NCBI GenBank assembly: GCA_030037815.1
Contig: JASHPZ010000065.1
Coordinates: forward strand, 1 to 37,747
DNA length: 37,747 nt
Direction of reading: 5' to 3'
Origin: Thermoplasmata archaeon
Lineage (GTDB): Archaea > Thermoplasmatota > Thermoplasmata > Lutacidiplasmatales > UBA184
The translations under genes were made by a program, and so were the position numbers. Below, piece by piece: positions 1 to 7,683 of this stretch. The notes beneath the pieces are model-generated. The model ran no database searches. It worked only from the letters and a program-made list of their open reading frames with translations, and was not told where the DNA came from. Position 1 is the first letter of the stretch. Each line of letters starts with the position of its first letter.

Positions 1-199
1 GCGCGGGCGCGCGGCCGTCCGGCCGCGGCGCGGCCGGCGCGCGCTCCGGGCCCGGCGACTCCGGCGCCGGGTCCGCGAACGCGACGTGGGTGACGGGGGG
101 CGGCGCCGACTCGAGCGAGAACTCGCACGCGGGGCAGACCCGCGAGTCGGGGGCGACCGTCGCCCCGCAGTTGGGGCAGAGCGTGTGGGAACCTTCCAT
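1..199 (-). CDS. Zinc-ribbon protein, N-terminal part (truncated at window edge)
   Basis: Reverse-strand ATG at 199 reads MEGSHTLCPNCGATVAPDSRVCPACEFSLESAPPPVTHVAF..., with CPNC...CPAC zinc-ribbon motifs. Open to the window edge. Confidence 0.7.
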   Translation of the reverse strand, partial: MEGSHTLCPNCGATVAPDSRVCPACEFSLESAPPPVTHVAFADPAPESPGPERAPAAPRPDGRAPA

Positions 200-218
200 C
201 GGGCCTCGGCAGTACGGA

Positions 219-303
219 TGCAGGGGGTGAGATTTGAACTCACGAACTCCTACGAGACCAGGACCTCAACCTGGCGCCTTTGACCAAGCTGGGCCACCCC
301 TGC
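219..303 (-). tRNA. tRNA-Leu (anticodon GAG)
   Basis: Minus strand GCAGGGG/CCCCTGC acceptor, CCAGG-TTGAGGT-CCTGG anticodon arm (GAG), long class II variable arm, GTGAG-TTCAAAT-CTCAC T arm. Confidence 0.93.
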
Positions 304-410
304 ACGACCCGTCGCGCGTACGGGGCCCCGCCGATAACCTTTGCGAACACGCGTGGACTCTCGAGAGATAACGTCGGCTCCCCCGAAAAAAGCCTTCTAT
401 GAGGAGGCGG

Positions 411-424
411 TGGCCCGCGGGCCA
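411..424. promoter_or_regulatory. 14-bp perfect palindrome TGGCCCGCGGGCCA at the alba start
   Basis: Exact self-complementarity read from sequence. It abuts the ATG at 424. Confidence 0.4.
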
Positions 425-765
425 TGGAAGGCCGTCCGAACCCCGGCGCGACCGTGTTCATCGGTCAGAAGCCGACCATGACGTACGTCTTCCAGGTCGT
501 CAGCGAACTCAACTCGGGCGCGGGCCCCGTGGTCGTGAAGGCGCGGGGGAACGCGATCGGCAAGGCCGTGGACGTGGTCGAGGTCGTCCGGCGCCGCTTC
601 CTCGAGGGGCAGGTCGCCGTCGGGTCGATCGCGATTGGGACGGAGCGGCTGACGAACCGCGACGGGCGGGACGCGAACGTCTCGTCGATCGCGATCCCGC
701 TCACGCGGACCGGCCCGGCCCCGGCGGCCGCGGGGCCGGCCGCGGCGGCGGCGCCGCCTGGATGA
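424..765 (+). CDS. albA: Alba family DNA/RNA-binding chromatin protein
   Basis: VFIGQKPTMTYVFQVVSELNSGAGPVVVKARGNAIGKAVDVVEVVRRRF matches the Alba fold signature. Confidence 0.93.
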   Translation: MEGRPNPGATVFIGQKPTMTYVFQVVSELNSGAGPVVVKARGNAIGKAVDVVEVVRRRFLEGQVAVGSIAIGTERLTNRDGRDANVSSIAIPLTRTGPAPAAAGPAAAAAPPG

Positions 766-2596
766 CCCAGGTCCCGGCCCAGACGTCCCCGACCCGCTGG
801 CGTTCGGGAGAGAGCGCGATCGTCAGGGCGCCGATGGCGCCGAGCAGCGCGATCCCTCCGATGACGAAGCCCGCGACCCCGATCGCGGAGAGCACCCCAC
901 CCGGGAGAACGAACCCTCCGAGCACCGCCCCCCCCGAAACGCCCGCCTTGGTCGAGAACGCGACCCCGATCGCGAGGCCGAGCACGAGGATCGTGAGGAT
1001 CGGGAGGTTCGGGGCGGTGCGCACGAGCGCGGCGAGCCCCCCGGGTCGCCCGAGCGAACGGTCCCGGACGGCCAATCGGAACAGCCGCTTGCCGACGGTC
1101 GTCCCGTAGTAGGCCTGGCCGACGACGAAGTAGAGAAACCCGAGGCTGATCAAGAGGTAGACCGCCGCGTTGAACGAGACGGAGCCGAGCAGGCCGACCA
1201 GGTCGTCCGGGCTCGTGACGGCGAGGAGCGTCAGCGGCACCGCGGCGACCGCGGTGACCAGCGCGAGGTCGACCGCGAACGCGGCGACCCGCGGACCGAG
1301 CGGCGCGTAGCGCCGGGCGCCGAGGTCCCGCCCGACGACGACCAGGAACCGCGCGGTGAGCCACGCCCGGAACCCCTCCTTCGGGTCCGACGTTCCCGTC
1401 CGGGCGAGCGCGTCGAGGTTCGCCTGGTCGCTGACCACCCAGCCGGGCACGGGCAGCCCCTCCCACGGCCGGTCGTCCGGGGCGGGCGTCGCCCCTAGGA
1501 GGCGTCGCGCCTGGGCGGCGGCCTCGTGGGTGGCGAGGGACGAGTCCCGCAGCGAGAGGTCCAATTGGCCGGCGACGCCCTCGCGGAAGGCCCGTCCGAG
1601 GCGGCCGATCGGGGTCGGGGTCGGCTCCGCGACCCGAGGGTCGACGGGGTCGAACCCGCGCCCGGCGAGCGTGTGGCCGAGGTACGCGCCCGCGAGCGCC
1701 ATCAGTCCCGAGAGGTAGACGAGGTCCGAAACGCCCGCGCCGCCGATGGTGTAGAGCGCGGCGGGCCCGCCGTTATAGAGCGGCGGCTGGCGCAGGAGGT
1801 CCGCGCCGAGCAGCACCCCGAACGTCCCGGTGAGGAAGGCGGCGGGGAGGGCGAACGCCTCGCGCCCCGGGAACACGCGGGGCGCGAGCGCGGCCGCAAC
1901 GAACCCGACCCCGAGGGGCGGGATGAGGTAGTACGGGAACGACTCGGTGATCCCGACGCCGACGATCGCGGCCGTGCCGGCGAACGTCAAGACGAGGACG
2001 CCCGCCGTCAGGCCGCCCAGGTAGAGCAGGATCGGCGCCCCCGGCGCGGAGGAACGGAGGGTCACGACGGCGAGCGCGGCCATCGCGACCAGCGCTCCGA
2101 GCAGCACGAGCACGGTCGCGGCGTTCGCGGGGCCGATCCCGAACGCGCGGCCGACCGCGGTGACGGCGGCGGCCGAGAACGGGAGGACGATGAGGAGGAG
2201 CCCTGCGCCCATCGCGCCCAGGAAGAGGAGGTAGGCGGTCGCCGACCGACCGCGCGGCGGCGCGTACCGTCCGAGCGCGTAGAGGCCGACGAAGATCGGA
2301 AAGAGCGCCCCGGCGAAGCTGACCGCGACCCAGTCGTTCCCGACCGGCACGAACGGCAGGATCGCGAGCGACGCGAGGAGGCCCCCGGGGAGCAGGAGCC
2401 AGAACGCCTTGCGCCCGAGACCCACGCTCTCCGCGAACGCGGGGTGCTCCCAGGCGACCAGGTACAGGAGCGCCCAGAGGAGGGCCGGCAGGGCGAACGC
2501 GCTCGCGTTGCCGGCGATGTCGAGCGTAAGCTCCACCGGGTCGACCACGGTCGGACGCGCCGACGCCGGCGCCGCCGGTCCGAGCCCGGGGCTCAC
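701..2596 (-). CDS. Multi-pass membrane protein with C-terminal RDD domain
   Basis: Many hydrophobic segments. RDD-like C-terminus RYAPLGPRVAAFAVDLALV...YYGTTVGKRLFRLAVRD...RVGDVWAGTWVIQ. Confidence 0.8.
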   Translation of the reverse strand: MSPGLGPAAPASARPTVVDPVELTLDIAGNASAFALPALLWALLYLVAWEHPAFAESVGLGRKAFWLLLPGGLLASLAILPFVPVGNDWVAVSFAGALFPIFVGLYALGRYAPPRGRSATAYLLFLGAMGAGLLLIVLPFSAAAVTAVGRAFGIGPANAATVLVLLGALVAMAALAVVTLRSSAPGAPILLYLGGLTAGVLVLTFAGTAAIVGVGITESFPYYLIPPLGVGFVAAALAPRVFPGREAFALPAAFLTGTFGVLLGADLLRQPPLYNGGPAALYTIGGAGVSDLVYLSGLMALAGAYLGHTLAGRGFDPVDPRVAEPTPTPIGRLGRAFREGVAGQLDLSLRDSSLATHEAAAQARRLLGATPAPDDRPWEGLPVPGWVVSDQANLDALARTGTSDPKEGFRAWLTARFLVVVGRDLGARRYAPLGPRVAAFAVDLALVTAVAAVPLTLLAVTSPDDLVGLLGSVSFNAAVYLLISLGFLYFVVGQAYYGTTVGKRLFRLAVRDRSLGRPGGLAALVRTAPNLPILTILVLGLAIGVAFSTKAGVSGGAVLGGFVLPGGVLSAIGVAGFVIGGIALLGAIGALTIALSPERQRVGDVWAGTWVIQAAPPPRPAPRPPGPGRSA

Positions 2597-2609
2597 CTAA
2601 ACGTTTTGT

Positions 2610-2626
2610 CGGAGGTTTTTCCTCCG
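2610..2626. promoter_or_regulatory. Inverted repeat CGGAGG-TTTTT-CCTCCG upstream of the aspartase-like gene
   Basis: Perfect 6-bp arms with a 5-nt spacer, between a CTAAAC TATA-like element and the ATG at 2634. Confidence 0.4.
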
Positions 2627-2633
2627 TCCGCCG

Positions 2634-4034
2634 ATGGCCCCCGACCGCGTCGAGAAGGACTCGCTCGGACCGCGCGACGTGCCCGAGACGGCCTACTGGG
2701 GGATCCAGTCGCTGCGCGCCCACGAGAACTTCCCGGTGAGCGGGCTGCGGTCATCGCCGCACCTCGTCCGCGCCTACGCGCTCCTGAAGCTCGCGTGCGT
2801 GCGCGCGAACGTCGCGCTCGGCGGGCTGGACGCCGAGCGGGGCACCGCGCTCGCGCAGGCCGCGGAGGAGATGGCGGCCGGTCGGTTCGCGGCGGAGTTC
2901 GTCGTCGACGTCTTCCAGGCCGGCGCGGGCACGTCGTTCCACATGAACGTGAACGAGGTGCTGACGAACCGGGCGCTCGAGTTGATGGGCAAGCCCCGGG
3001 GGGACTACGCCACACTCAGCCCGAACGACCACGTGAACCGCGGGCAGTCGACCAACGACACGTACCCGTCGGCCGCACAGGTCGCGACGTTGTTCGCGCT
3101 CGCGGAGGTGCGGGTTGCCGTCGGCGGGCTCGCCGCCCGCCTGCGCGCCAAGGGCGAGGAGTTCGCCCGCGTTCCGAAATCCGGCCGCACCCATCTCAAG
3201 GACGCGATGCCGGTCACGCTCGGCGCCGAGTTCTCGGCGTATGCGTCCAGCTTGGAGCACGTCGTCGAAATGCTCGCGCCCGTCGAGCGCGCGCTCGCCG
3301 AAGTCCCGCTGGGCGGGAGCGCCGTCGGGAGCGGGGTGAACTCGGTACCGGGATTCCGCCGGAAGGCGGTGGAGGGACTCGCGGAGCTCGCGAAGCTGCC
3401 GCTCACGGTCGCCCGCGACCCGTTCGAGACGATGCAGAGCCGCTGGCCGTTGGGCGCGGCCTCGGCGTGGCTGCGGACGCTCGCCCTCGAGCTCCTCCGG
3501 ATCTCGAACGACCTTCGCCTCCTCTCGAGCGGTCCCGCGACGGGGTTCGACGAGATCCGCCTCCCCGAGATCCAGCCGGGTTCGTCCATCATGCCCGCGA
3601 AGGTGAACCCGTCCGCGGCGGAATGCCTCGGGATGGTCGCGTTCCACGTGGTGGGGGCCGACGCGGCGACCGCCTACGCCGTGCAGGCGGGCCAGCTCGA
3701 GATCAACGTGATGATGCCGCTCGCCGCGTACGAGGTGCTGTTCTCGGCGCAGATCCTCGCGAGCTACCTACCCGTCTTCGCACGCACGTGCGTCGACGGC
3801 ATCACCGCGAACGCCCCCCGGCTCGAGAAATTCCTGATCGAGTCGGCCGCGGTCGCGACCGTGCTCACCCCGCGCCTGGGCTACCTCAAGGTCGCCGAGC
3901 TGCTCCACGAGGCGGAGCGGACCCACCGGCCGATCCAGGAACTCTTGGTCGCCCACGGCCTCCTGACCGCCGGCGAGGTCGAAGAGCTCCTCGGCTCCGC
4001 CGCCCTGCTGAAGCTCACGCAGCCGGTCCCGTAG
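2634..4034 (+). CDS. aspA: Aspartate ammonia-lyase (aspartase/fumarase superfamily)
   Basis: EKDSLGPRDVPETAYWGIQSLRAHENFPVSG, NDHVNRGQSTNDTYPSA and the signature loop GSSIMPAKVNPS. EIQPGSSIMPAKVNP favours aspartase over fumarase (usually MPGKVNP). Confidence 0.85.
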   Translation: MAPDRVEKDSLGPRDVPETAYWGIQSLRAHENFPVSGLRSSPHLVRAYALLKLACVRANVALGGLDAERGTALAQAAEEMAAGRFAAEFVVDVFQAGAGTSFHMNVNEVLTNRALELMGKPRGDYATLSPNDHVNRGQSTNDTYPSAAQVATLFALAEVRVAVGGLAARLRAKGEEFARVPKSGRTHLKDAMPVTLGAEFSAYASSLEHVVEMLAPVERALAEVPLGGSAVGSGVNSVPGFRRKAVEGLAELAKLPLTVARDPFETMQSRWPLGAASAWLRTLALELLRISNDLRLLSSGPATGFDEIRLPEIQPGSSIMPAKVNPSAAECLGMVAFHVVGADAATAYAVQAGQLEINVMMPLAAYEVLFSAQILASYLPVFARTCVDGITANAPRLEKFLIESAAVATVLTPRLGYLKVAELLHEAERTHRPIQELLVAHGLLTAGEVEELLGSAALLKLTQPVP

Positions 4035-4051
4035 GCGGCGGACCGGCGCAG

Positions 4052-4057
4052 CTTAAG
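4052..4057 (+). promoter_or_regulatory. TATA-like box CTTAAG upstream of trmB-like gene
   Basis: CTTAAG ends 30 nt before the ATG at 4087. Same element and spacing recur elsewhere. Confidence 0.5.
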
Positions 4058-4086
4058 CGGCGGGCCGTCCGTCCCGCCGGTCGCCC

Positions 4087-4842
4087 ATGGCGACCGTCGA
4101 GGAGACCGCGATCGCGCTCGGCAACCAGGCGTCGGACGAGTTCCGTCGCGCCGCCGACGTGCTCGGGAAGGTCGGGCTCACGACGTACGAGGCGCGCGCC
4201 TACATCGCGCTGGTCGGACGCGGCGTGGGCGACGCGGCCACGCTCGCCGCCGCGGCCGGCATCCCGCGGACGAGCGCCTACAAGGTGCTCGAGTCGCTCT
4301 CGGAGAAGGGGTACGCCCAGCCGACCGGCGGAAAGCCGATCCTGTTCCGGCCGACGCCGCCGCTCGACGTCGCGGAGACCCTGAAGGGCGCGATCCAGGA
4401 GGTGTTCGAGCAGCTCGCGCAGCTCCACCGCGTGGTCGCGGAGCACGGCGAGCCCCAGCTCGTCTACCTCCTGTCGGGCCGCGACAAGGTCGTCCAGAAG
4501 ATCGGCGAGCTCCTCGACCAGGCGACCCAGACGTTCATCCTCACCACCCCGCAGGTGGCCGAGCTGCGGGACGACCTGGGGAAGAAGATCCAGCACGCGG
4601 TGAAGCGCGGCGTGGTCGTCACCTTCGTCACCGCGCCGCTCCAGCGCGTCCCCGAAGGGGTCGCCTACGTACCGCGGGAGAACCTCCTCGCGACCGAGGT
4701 GCTCGCGGACGGGGCGCACGCGCTCTTGGCCGCGCCGGGGCTGGACGCCTGCGGGTTCACCGACAACCCGATCCTGACGGCGCATCTCAAGCAGTTCCTC
4801 GAGGTCGTCCTCGACAAGGAGCCCGAGGGCCCCCGCACGTAG
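4087..4842 (+). CDS. TrmB family transcriptional regulator
   Basis: N-terminal wHTH VGLTTYEARAYIALVGRGVGDAATLAAAAGIPRTSAYKVLESLSEKGYAQ typical of TrmB. Confidence 0.9.
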   Translation: MATVEETAIALGNQASDEFRRAADVLGKVGLTTYEARAYIALVGRGVGDAATLAAAAGIPRTSAYKVLESLSEKGYAQPTGGKPILFRPTPPLDVAETLKGAIQEVFEQLAQLHRVVAEHGEPQLVYLLSGRDKVVQKIGELLDQATQTFILTTPQVAELRDDLGKKIQHAVKRGVVVTFVTAPLQRVPEGVAYVPRENLLATEVLADGAHALLAAPGLDACGFTDNPILTAHLKQFLEVVLDKEPEGPRT

Positions 4843-4862
4843 GGGCCCCGCGGGAGCGTCCC

Positions 4863-5735
4863 GTGGACTCCGCCCGTCGCCCCGAGCGGGTTCCTCCGGC
4901 CGAACGGGTCCGGGCGCGCGTCGCCCGACTCGCGGGGTCCGCCGTCGCGGCGGAGCTCCCGGCGGGATACCAGCGGATGGGGTGCGTCCTCCTCCTGCGC
5001 CTCCCGGCGCGGCTGAAGCCGCACTTCGCGACCATCGGCGCGGCGTGGCAGGCCGAGCTCGGCGTGACGACCGTGTTGGTCCAGGCCGGGCCGGTCGCGG
5101 GCGAATTCCGCCGCCCCACCGTCGTGACCGCCGCCGGCGGTCCGACCGAGACGGAGGTGGTCGAGCACGGGGTGCGGTGGCGGTTCGACGCGGCGCGGGT
5201 GATGTTCGCCGCGGGGAACCGGACGGAACGCCAGCGCGCCCGGCGGCTCGTCCGCGACGGGGAGCGCGTGGTGGACCTGTTCGCCGGCATCGGCTACTTC
5301 GCGATCCCCGCGGCGCTGTCGGGACCCCGGACGCGGGTGGTCGCCGTCGAGAAGAACCCGGTCGCCCACCGGTATCTCGCGGAGAACGCGGCCCTCAACG
5401 GGGTCGCGGACCGGATCGCGCCGCACCGGGGCGACAATCGGGAGGTCCCGCTCGCGCGCGGCGCGGCCGACCGGGTCTTCCTGGGCTACCTGCCGACCGC
5501 CCTCCCCTGGGTCCCCCGAGCCCTCGACCTCGTGCGGCCCGAGGGCGGCGTGCTCCACGTGCACACCGTGGCCGACGCCCGTTCGGCCCGGGCGGACGCC
5601 GAGGCGAGCGTGACGGAGGCGGTGCGCGCGGCCGGCGGGTCGGTGCGGGGCCCGGTCACGTCCCGCGACGTGAAGCCGTACGGTCCCGGACGCACCCACG
5701 TCGTGGTGGACGCCCCGGTCGTCCCGCCGCGCTAG
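4863..5735 (+). CDS. Class I SAM enzyme of Trm5/Tyw2 family, probably Taw2 (wyosine pathway aminocarboxypropyltransferase)
   Basis: VVDLFAGIGYFAIPAAL, VVAVEKNPVAHRYLAENAALNGV and GDNREVP...FLGYLP. GDNR plus absence of an NPPY/NLP motif favours Tyw2-like. GTG start. Confidence 0.75.
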   Translation: MDSARRPERVPPAERVRARVARLAGSAVAAELPAGYQRMGCVLLLRLPARLKPHFATIGAAWQAELGVTTVLVQAGPVAGEFRRPTVVTAAGGPTETEVVEHGVRWRFDAARVMFAAGNRTERQRARRLVRDGERVVDLFAGIGYFAIPAALSGPRTRVVAVEKNPVAHRYLAENAALNGVADRIAPHRGDNREVPLARGAADRVFLGYLPTALPWVPRALDLVRPEGGVLHVHTVADARSARADAEASVTEAVRAAGGSVRGPVTSRDVKPYGPGRTHVVVDAPVVPPR

Positions 5736-6853
5736 TGCGCGAGCGGGGCCGGCGGTCGGAGCGCGGCCATCGCCTTCGGGAACGCCTCGGCGAACCGCTC
5801 GATGTCGGCAGGGGCGTTCGAGAACGAGATGCGGACGAACTTGTGGCCGTGGGCCGGCGAGAGGTAGTTGCCCGCACGGACGAAGACGCCGTGGTCCCGA
5901 AGGAGGTGCTCCTGGAGCGCCTCGGGGGTGACGCCGGTGGCGCCGAGGTCGATCGCCATCATGTTGGCGCGGGACGGATACACCGGGAGCGAGACTCCCT
6001 CGACCCCGTGCACGACGTCCCGGATGCGGGCCCCGTTCGCGCGGGTCTGCCGGACGACGGCGCCGATCCACGCGGACTTCGTCCGCAGCGCGGCGATCGC
6101 CGCGGCCTGCGCCAGCACGTTCACGCCGAGGTCGTTCGTGTTGAACCGCGCGATCCTCTTCGCGAGGTCGGGGAGCGCCAGGAGCCCGCCCAACCGGAGT
6201 CCCGCGAGACCGCAGTTCTTCGAGACGGACCAGACCGTGACGGTCTCCTCGGGCGCGAACTCGGCCGCGAGCGCGTGGCCCTCCGAGAAGTCCCGGTACG
6301 TGACGTCGTTGAGCAGCGTGAGGTGGTGGTCGTGCGCGAGCTCGGCGATCGCGCGGACCTCCTCGCGCGGATAGCCCGAGCCGAGCGGGTTCAACGGGTC
6401 GATCAGGAGCAGCATCTTCGTCTTCGGGCCGATCGCCTCCTGCACGCGGTCGGACGAGAGCCGGTACGGCGCCCGGTAGATGTCCAGGTTCTTCGTCCGG
6501 GCGCCCGACAGCTCGACAAACTTGTGGATGATGAGGTAGCTCGGGTCGGAGGCGACGACCTCGTCCCCCGCGGCGAGCAGCGCCCGCGTGAGCATGTAGA
6601 GCGCTTCCGTGCCGCCGCTCGTGACGACGGGTTGCTGGTCGGGGAGCCCGAAGTCCGACCGGACGAGGTCGAGGAGCTCGGGGTCCCCGGCGGCGATCGG
6701 GTAGCTCTCGTACCGCCGGCGCTCGACGCACTCGGCGAGCGCGCCCTGGACGACCTCGGGCGGCACGAGGTGGTTCGTGTTCTGGCAGAGCCAAGCGACC
6801 TCGTTCCGTCGCGCATTCGCGTACCGGAACGCGTCGAACGGAGGGTCGGGCAC
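5732..6853 (-). CDS. PLP-dependent class I/II aminotransferase
   Basis: TSGGTEALYMLTRALL, LLIDPLNPLGSGYP, NDVTYRDFS, SVSKNCGLAGLRLGGL (PLP lysine motif). GTG start with TTAAG about 24 nt upstream. Confidence 0.9.
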   Translation of the reverse strand: MPDPPFDAFRYANARRNEVAWLCQNTNHLVPPEVVQGALAECVERRRYESYPIAAGDPELLDLVRSDFGLPDQQPVVTSGGTEALYMLTRALLAAGDEVVASDPSYLIIHKFVELSGARTKNLDIYRAPYRLSSDRVQEAIGPKTKMLLLIDPLNPLGSGYPREEVRAIAELAHDHHLTLLNDVTYRDFSEGHALAAEFAPEETVTVWSVSKNCGLAGLRLGGLLALPDLAKRIARFNTNDLGVNVLAQAAAIAALRTKSAWIGAVVRQTRANGARIRDVVHGVEGVSLPVYPSRANMMAIDLGATGVTPEALQEHLLRDHGVFVRAGNYLSPAHGHKFVRISFSNAPADIERFAEAFPKAMAALRPPAPLAH

Positions 6854-6877
6854 GGGCGAAAAAGAGTCGCGGGACCC

Positions 6878-7660
6878 TTAACGGCTTTGGGCGCCGCTCG
6901 GCGCCGCCGCGAGGAACGCCGTGACGATCCCCATCGACTGCGGGACGGCGACCGCCCGGTCGAACCCGACCCGGCGGAACGTCGCGAGCAGTTCGGGCCG
7001 TCCCGGTAGGCTCCGCAGCGACTCGGGGAGGTACCGGTACGGTCCTTCGCTCGCGACGAGCGCGCCCAGGCTCGGCACGACGCGGTCGAAGTAGGCGTGG
7101 AACAGCCGTCCGAAGGCCGGGGAGAGCGGCTCGGTGATCTCGAGCGTCAGGAGCGTCCCGCCCGGACGCAGGACCCGACGCATCTCGGCGAAGGCGCGGG
7201 GGAGGTCCGCGAGGTTCCGGGCCAGGAACGCGTTCGTCACGAGGTCGAACGTCGCGTCCGGGAACGGCAGCGAGAGGGCGTTCGCCCGGGCGAACGCGAG
7301 ACGGGCGCGCTCCCGCCCGCTCGCCGCCCGCGCGTGGCGGACCATCGCGGGCGTGAAGTCGGCGGCGACGACCCGCGCGCCGGGAAAACGGTGCGTGACG
7401 AGGCGCGCGAGTTCCCCGGTGCCGCACCCCAAGTCGAGGACGCGCGCCACCGGCCCGTCGCCGCGGAACCGGTCGAGGGCCCAGAGCGCCCGCGGCCGCC
7501 AGAGGTAGTCGTTCCCCAACGACGCGACGTGGTCGAACCACTCGTACCGCTCGACGATGTGCGTGAACATCCGGCGGACCTCGCGCTCGAAGGCCGGGCC
7601 GCCCCGCTGGGGGTGGGGCGAGCCGTCGACCGCGGAGCGACCGGGGGCGTCCGCCGCCAC
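6878..7660 (-). CDS. UbiE/MenG-like class I SAM methyltransferase
   Basis: FTHIVERYEWFDHVASLGNDYLWR...VLDLGCGTGELARL...FPDATFDLVTNAFLARNLADLPRAFAEMRRVLRPGGTLLTLEI. GTG start proposed at 7660; the 1295-aa track ORF upstream of it is spurious. Confidence 0.85.
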   Translation of the reverse strand: MAADAPGRSAVDGSPHPQRGGPAFEREVRRMFTHIVERYEWFDHVASLGNDYLWRPRALWALDRFRGDGPVARVLDLGCGTGELARLVTHRFPGARVVAADFTPAMVRHARAASGRERARLAFARANALSLPFPDATFDLVTNAFLARNLADLPRAFAEMRRVLRPGGTLLTLEITEPLSPAFGRLFHAYFDRVVPSLGALVASEGPYRYLPESLRSLPGRPELLATFRRVGFDRAVAVPQSMGIVTAFLAAAPSGAQSR

Positions 7661-7683
7661 GATCCTCCACCGGGGCGGTCCGC

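Noticed and set aside
358-367. CTCTCGAGAG palindrome between tRNA-Leu and alba
   Set aside because: Only 10 bp, common by chance, and not positioned clearly against either promoter.
1526-4384. 952-aa plus-strand ORF
   Set aside because: Antisense to the RDD gene, and out of frame with the aspartase-like and trmB-like genes. Arg/Glu/Gly-rich GC shadow with no domain.
4665-7670. 1001-aa minus-strand ORF
   Set aside because: Overlaps TrmB, Taw2-like, aminotransferase and methyltransferase genes out of frame. Arg/Pro/Gly-rich composition.
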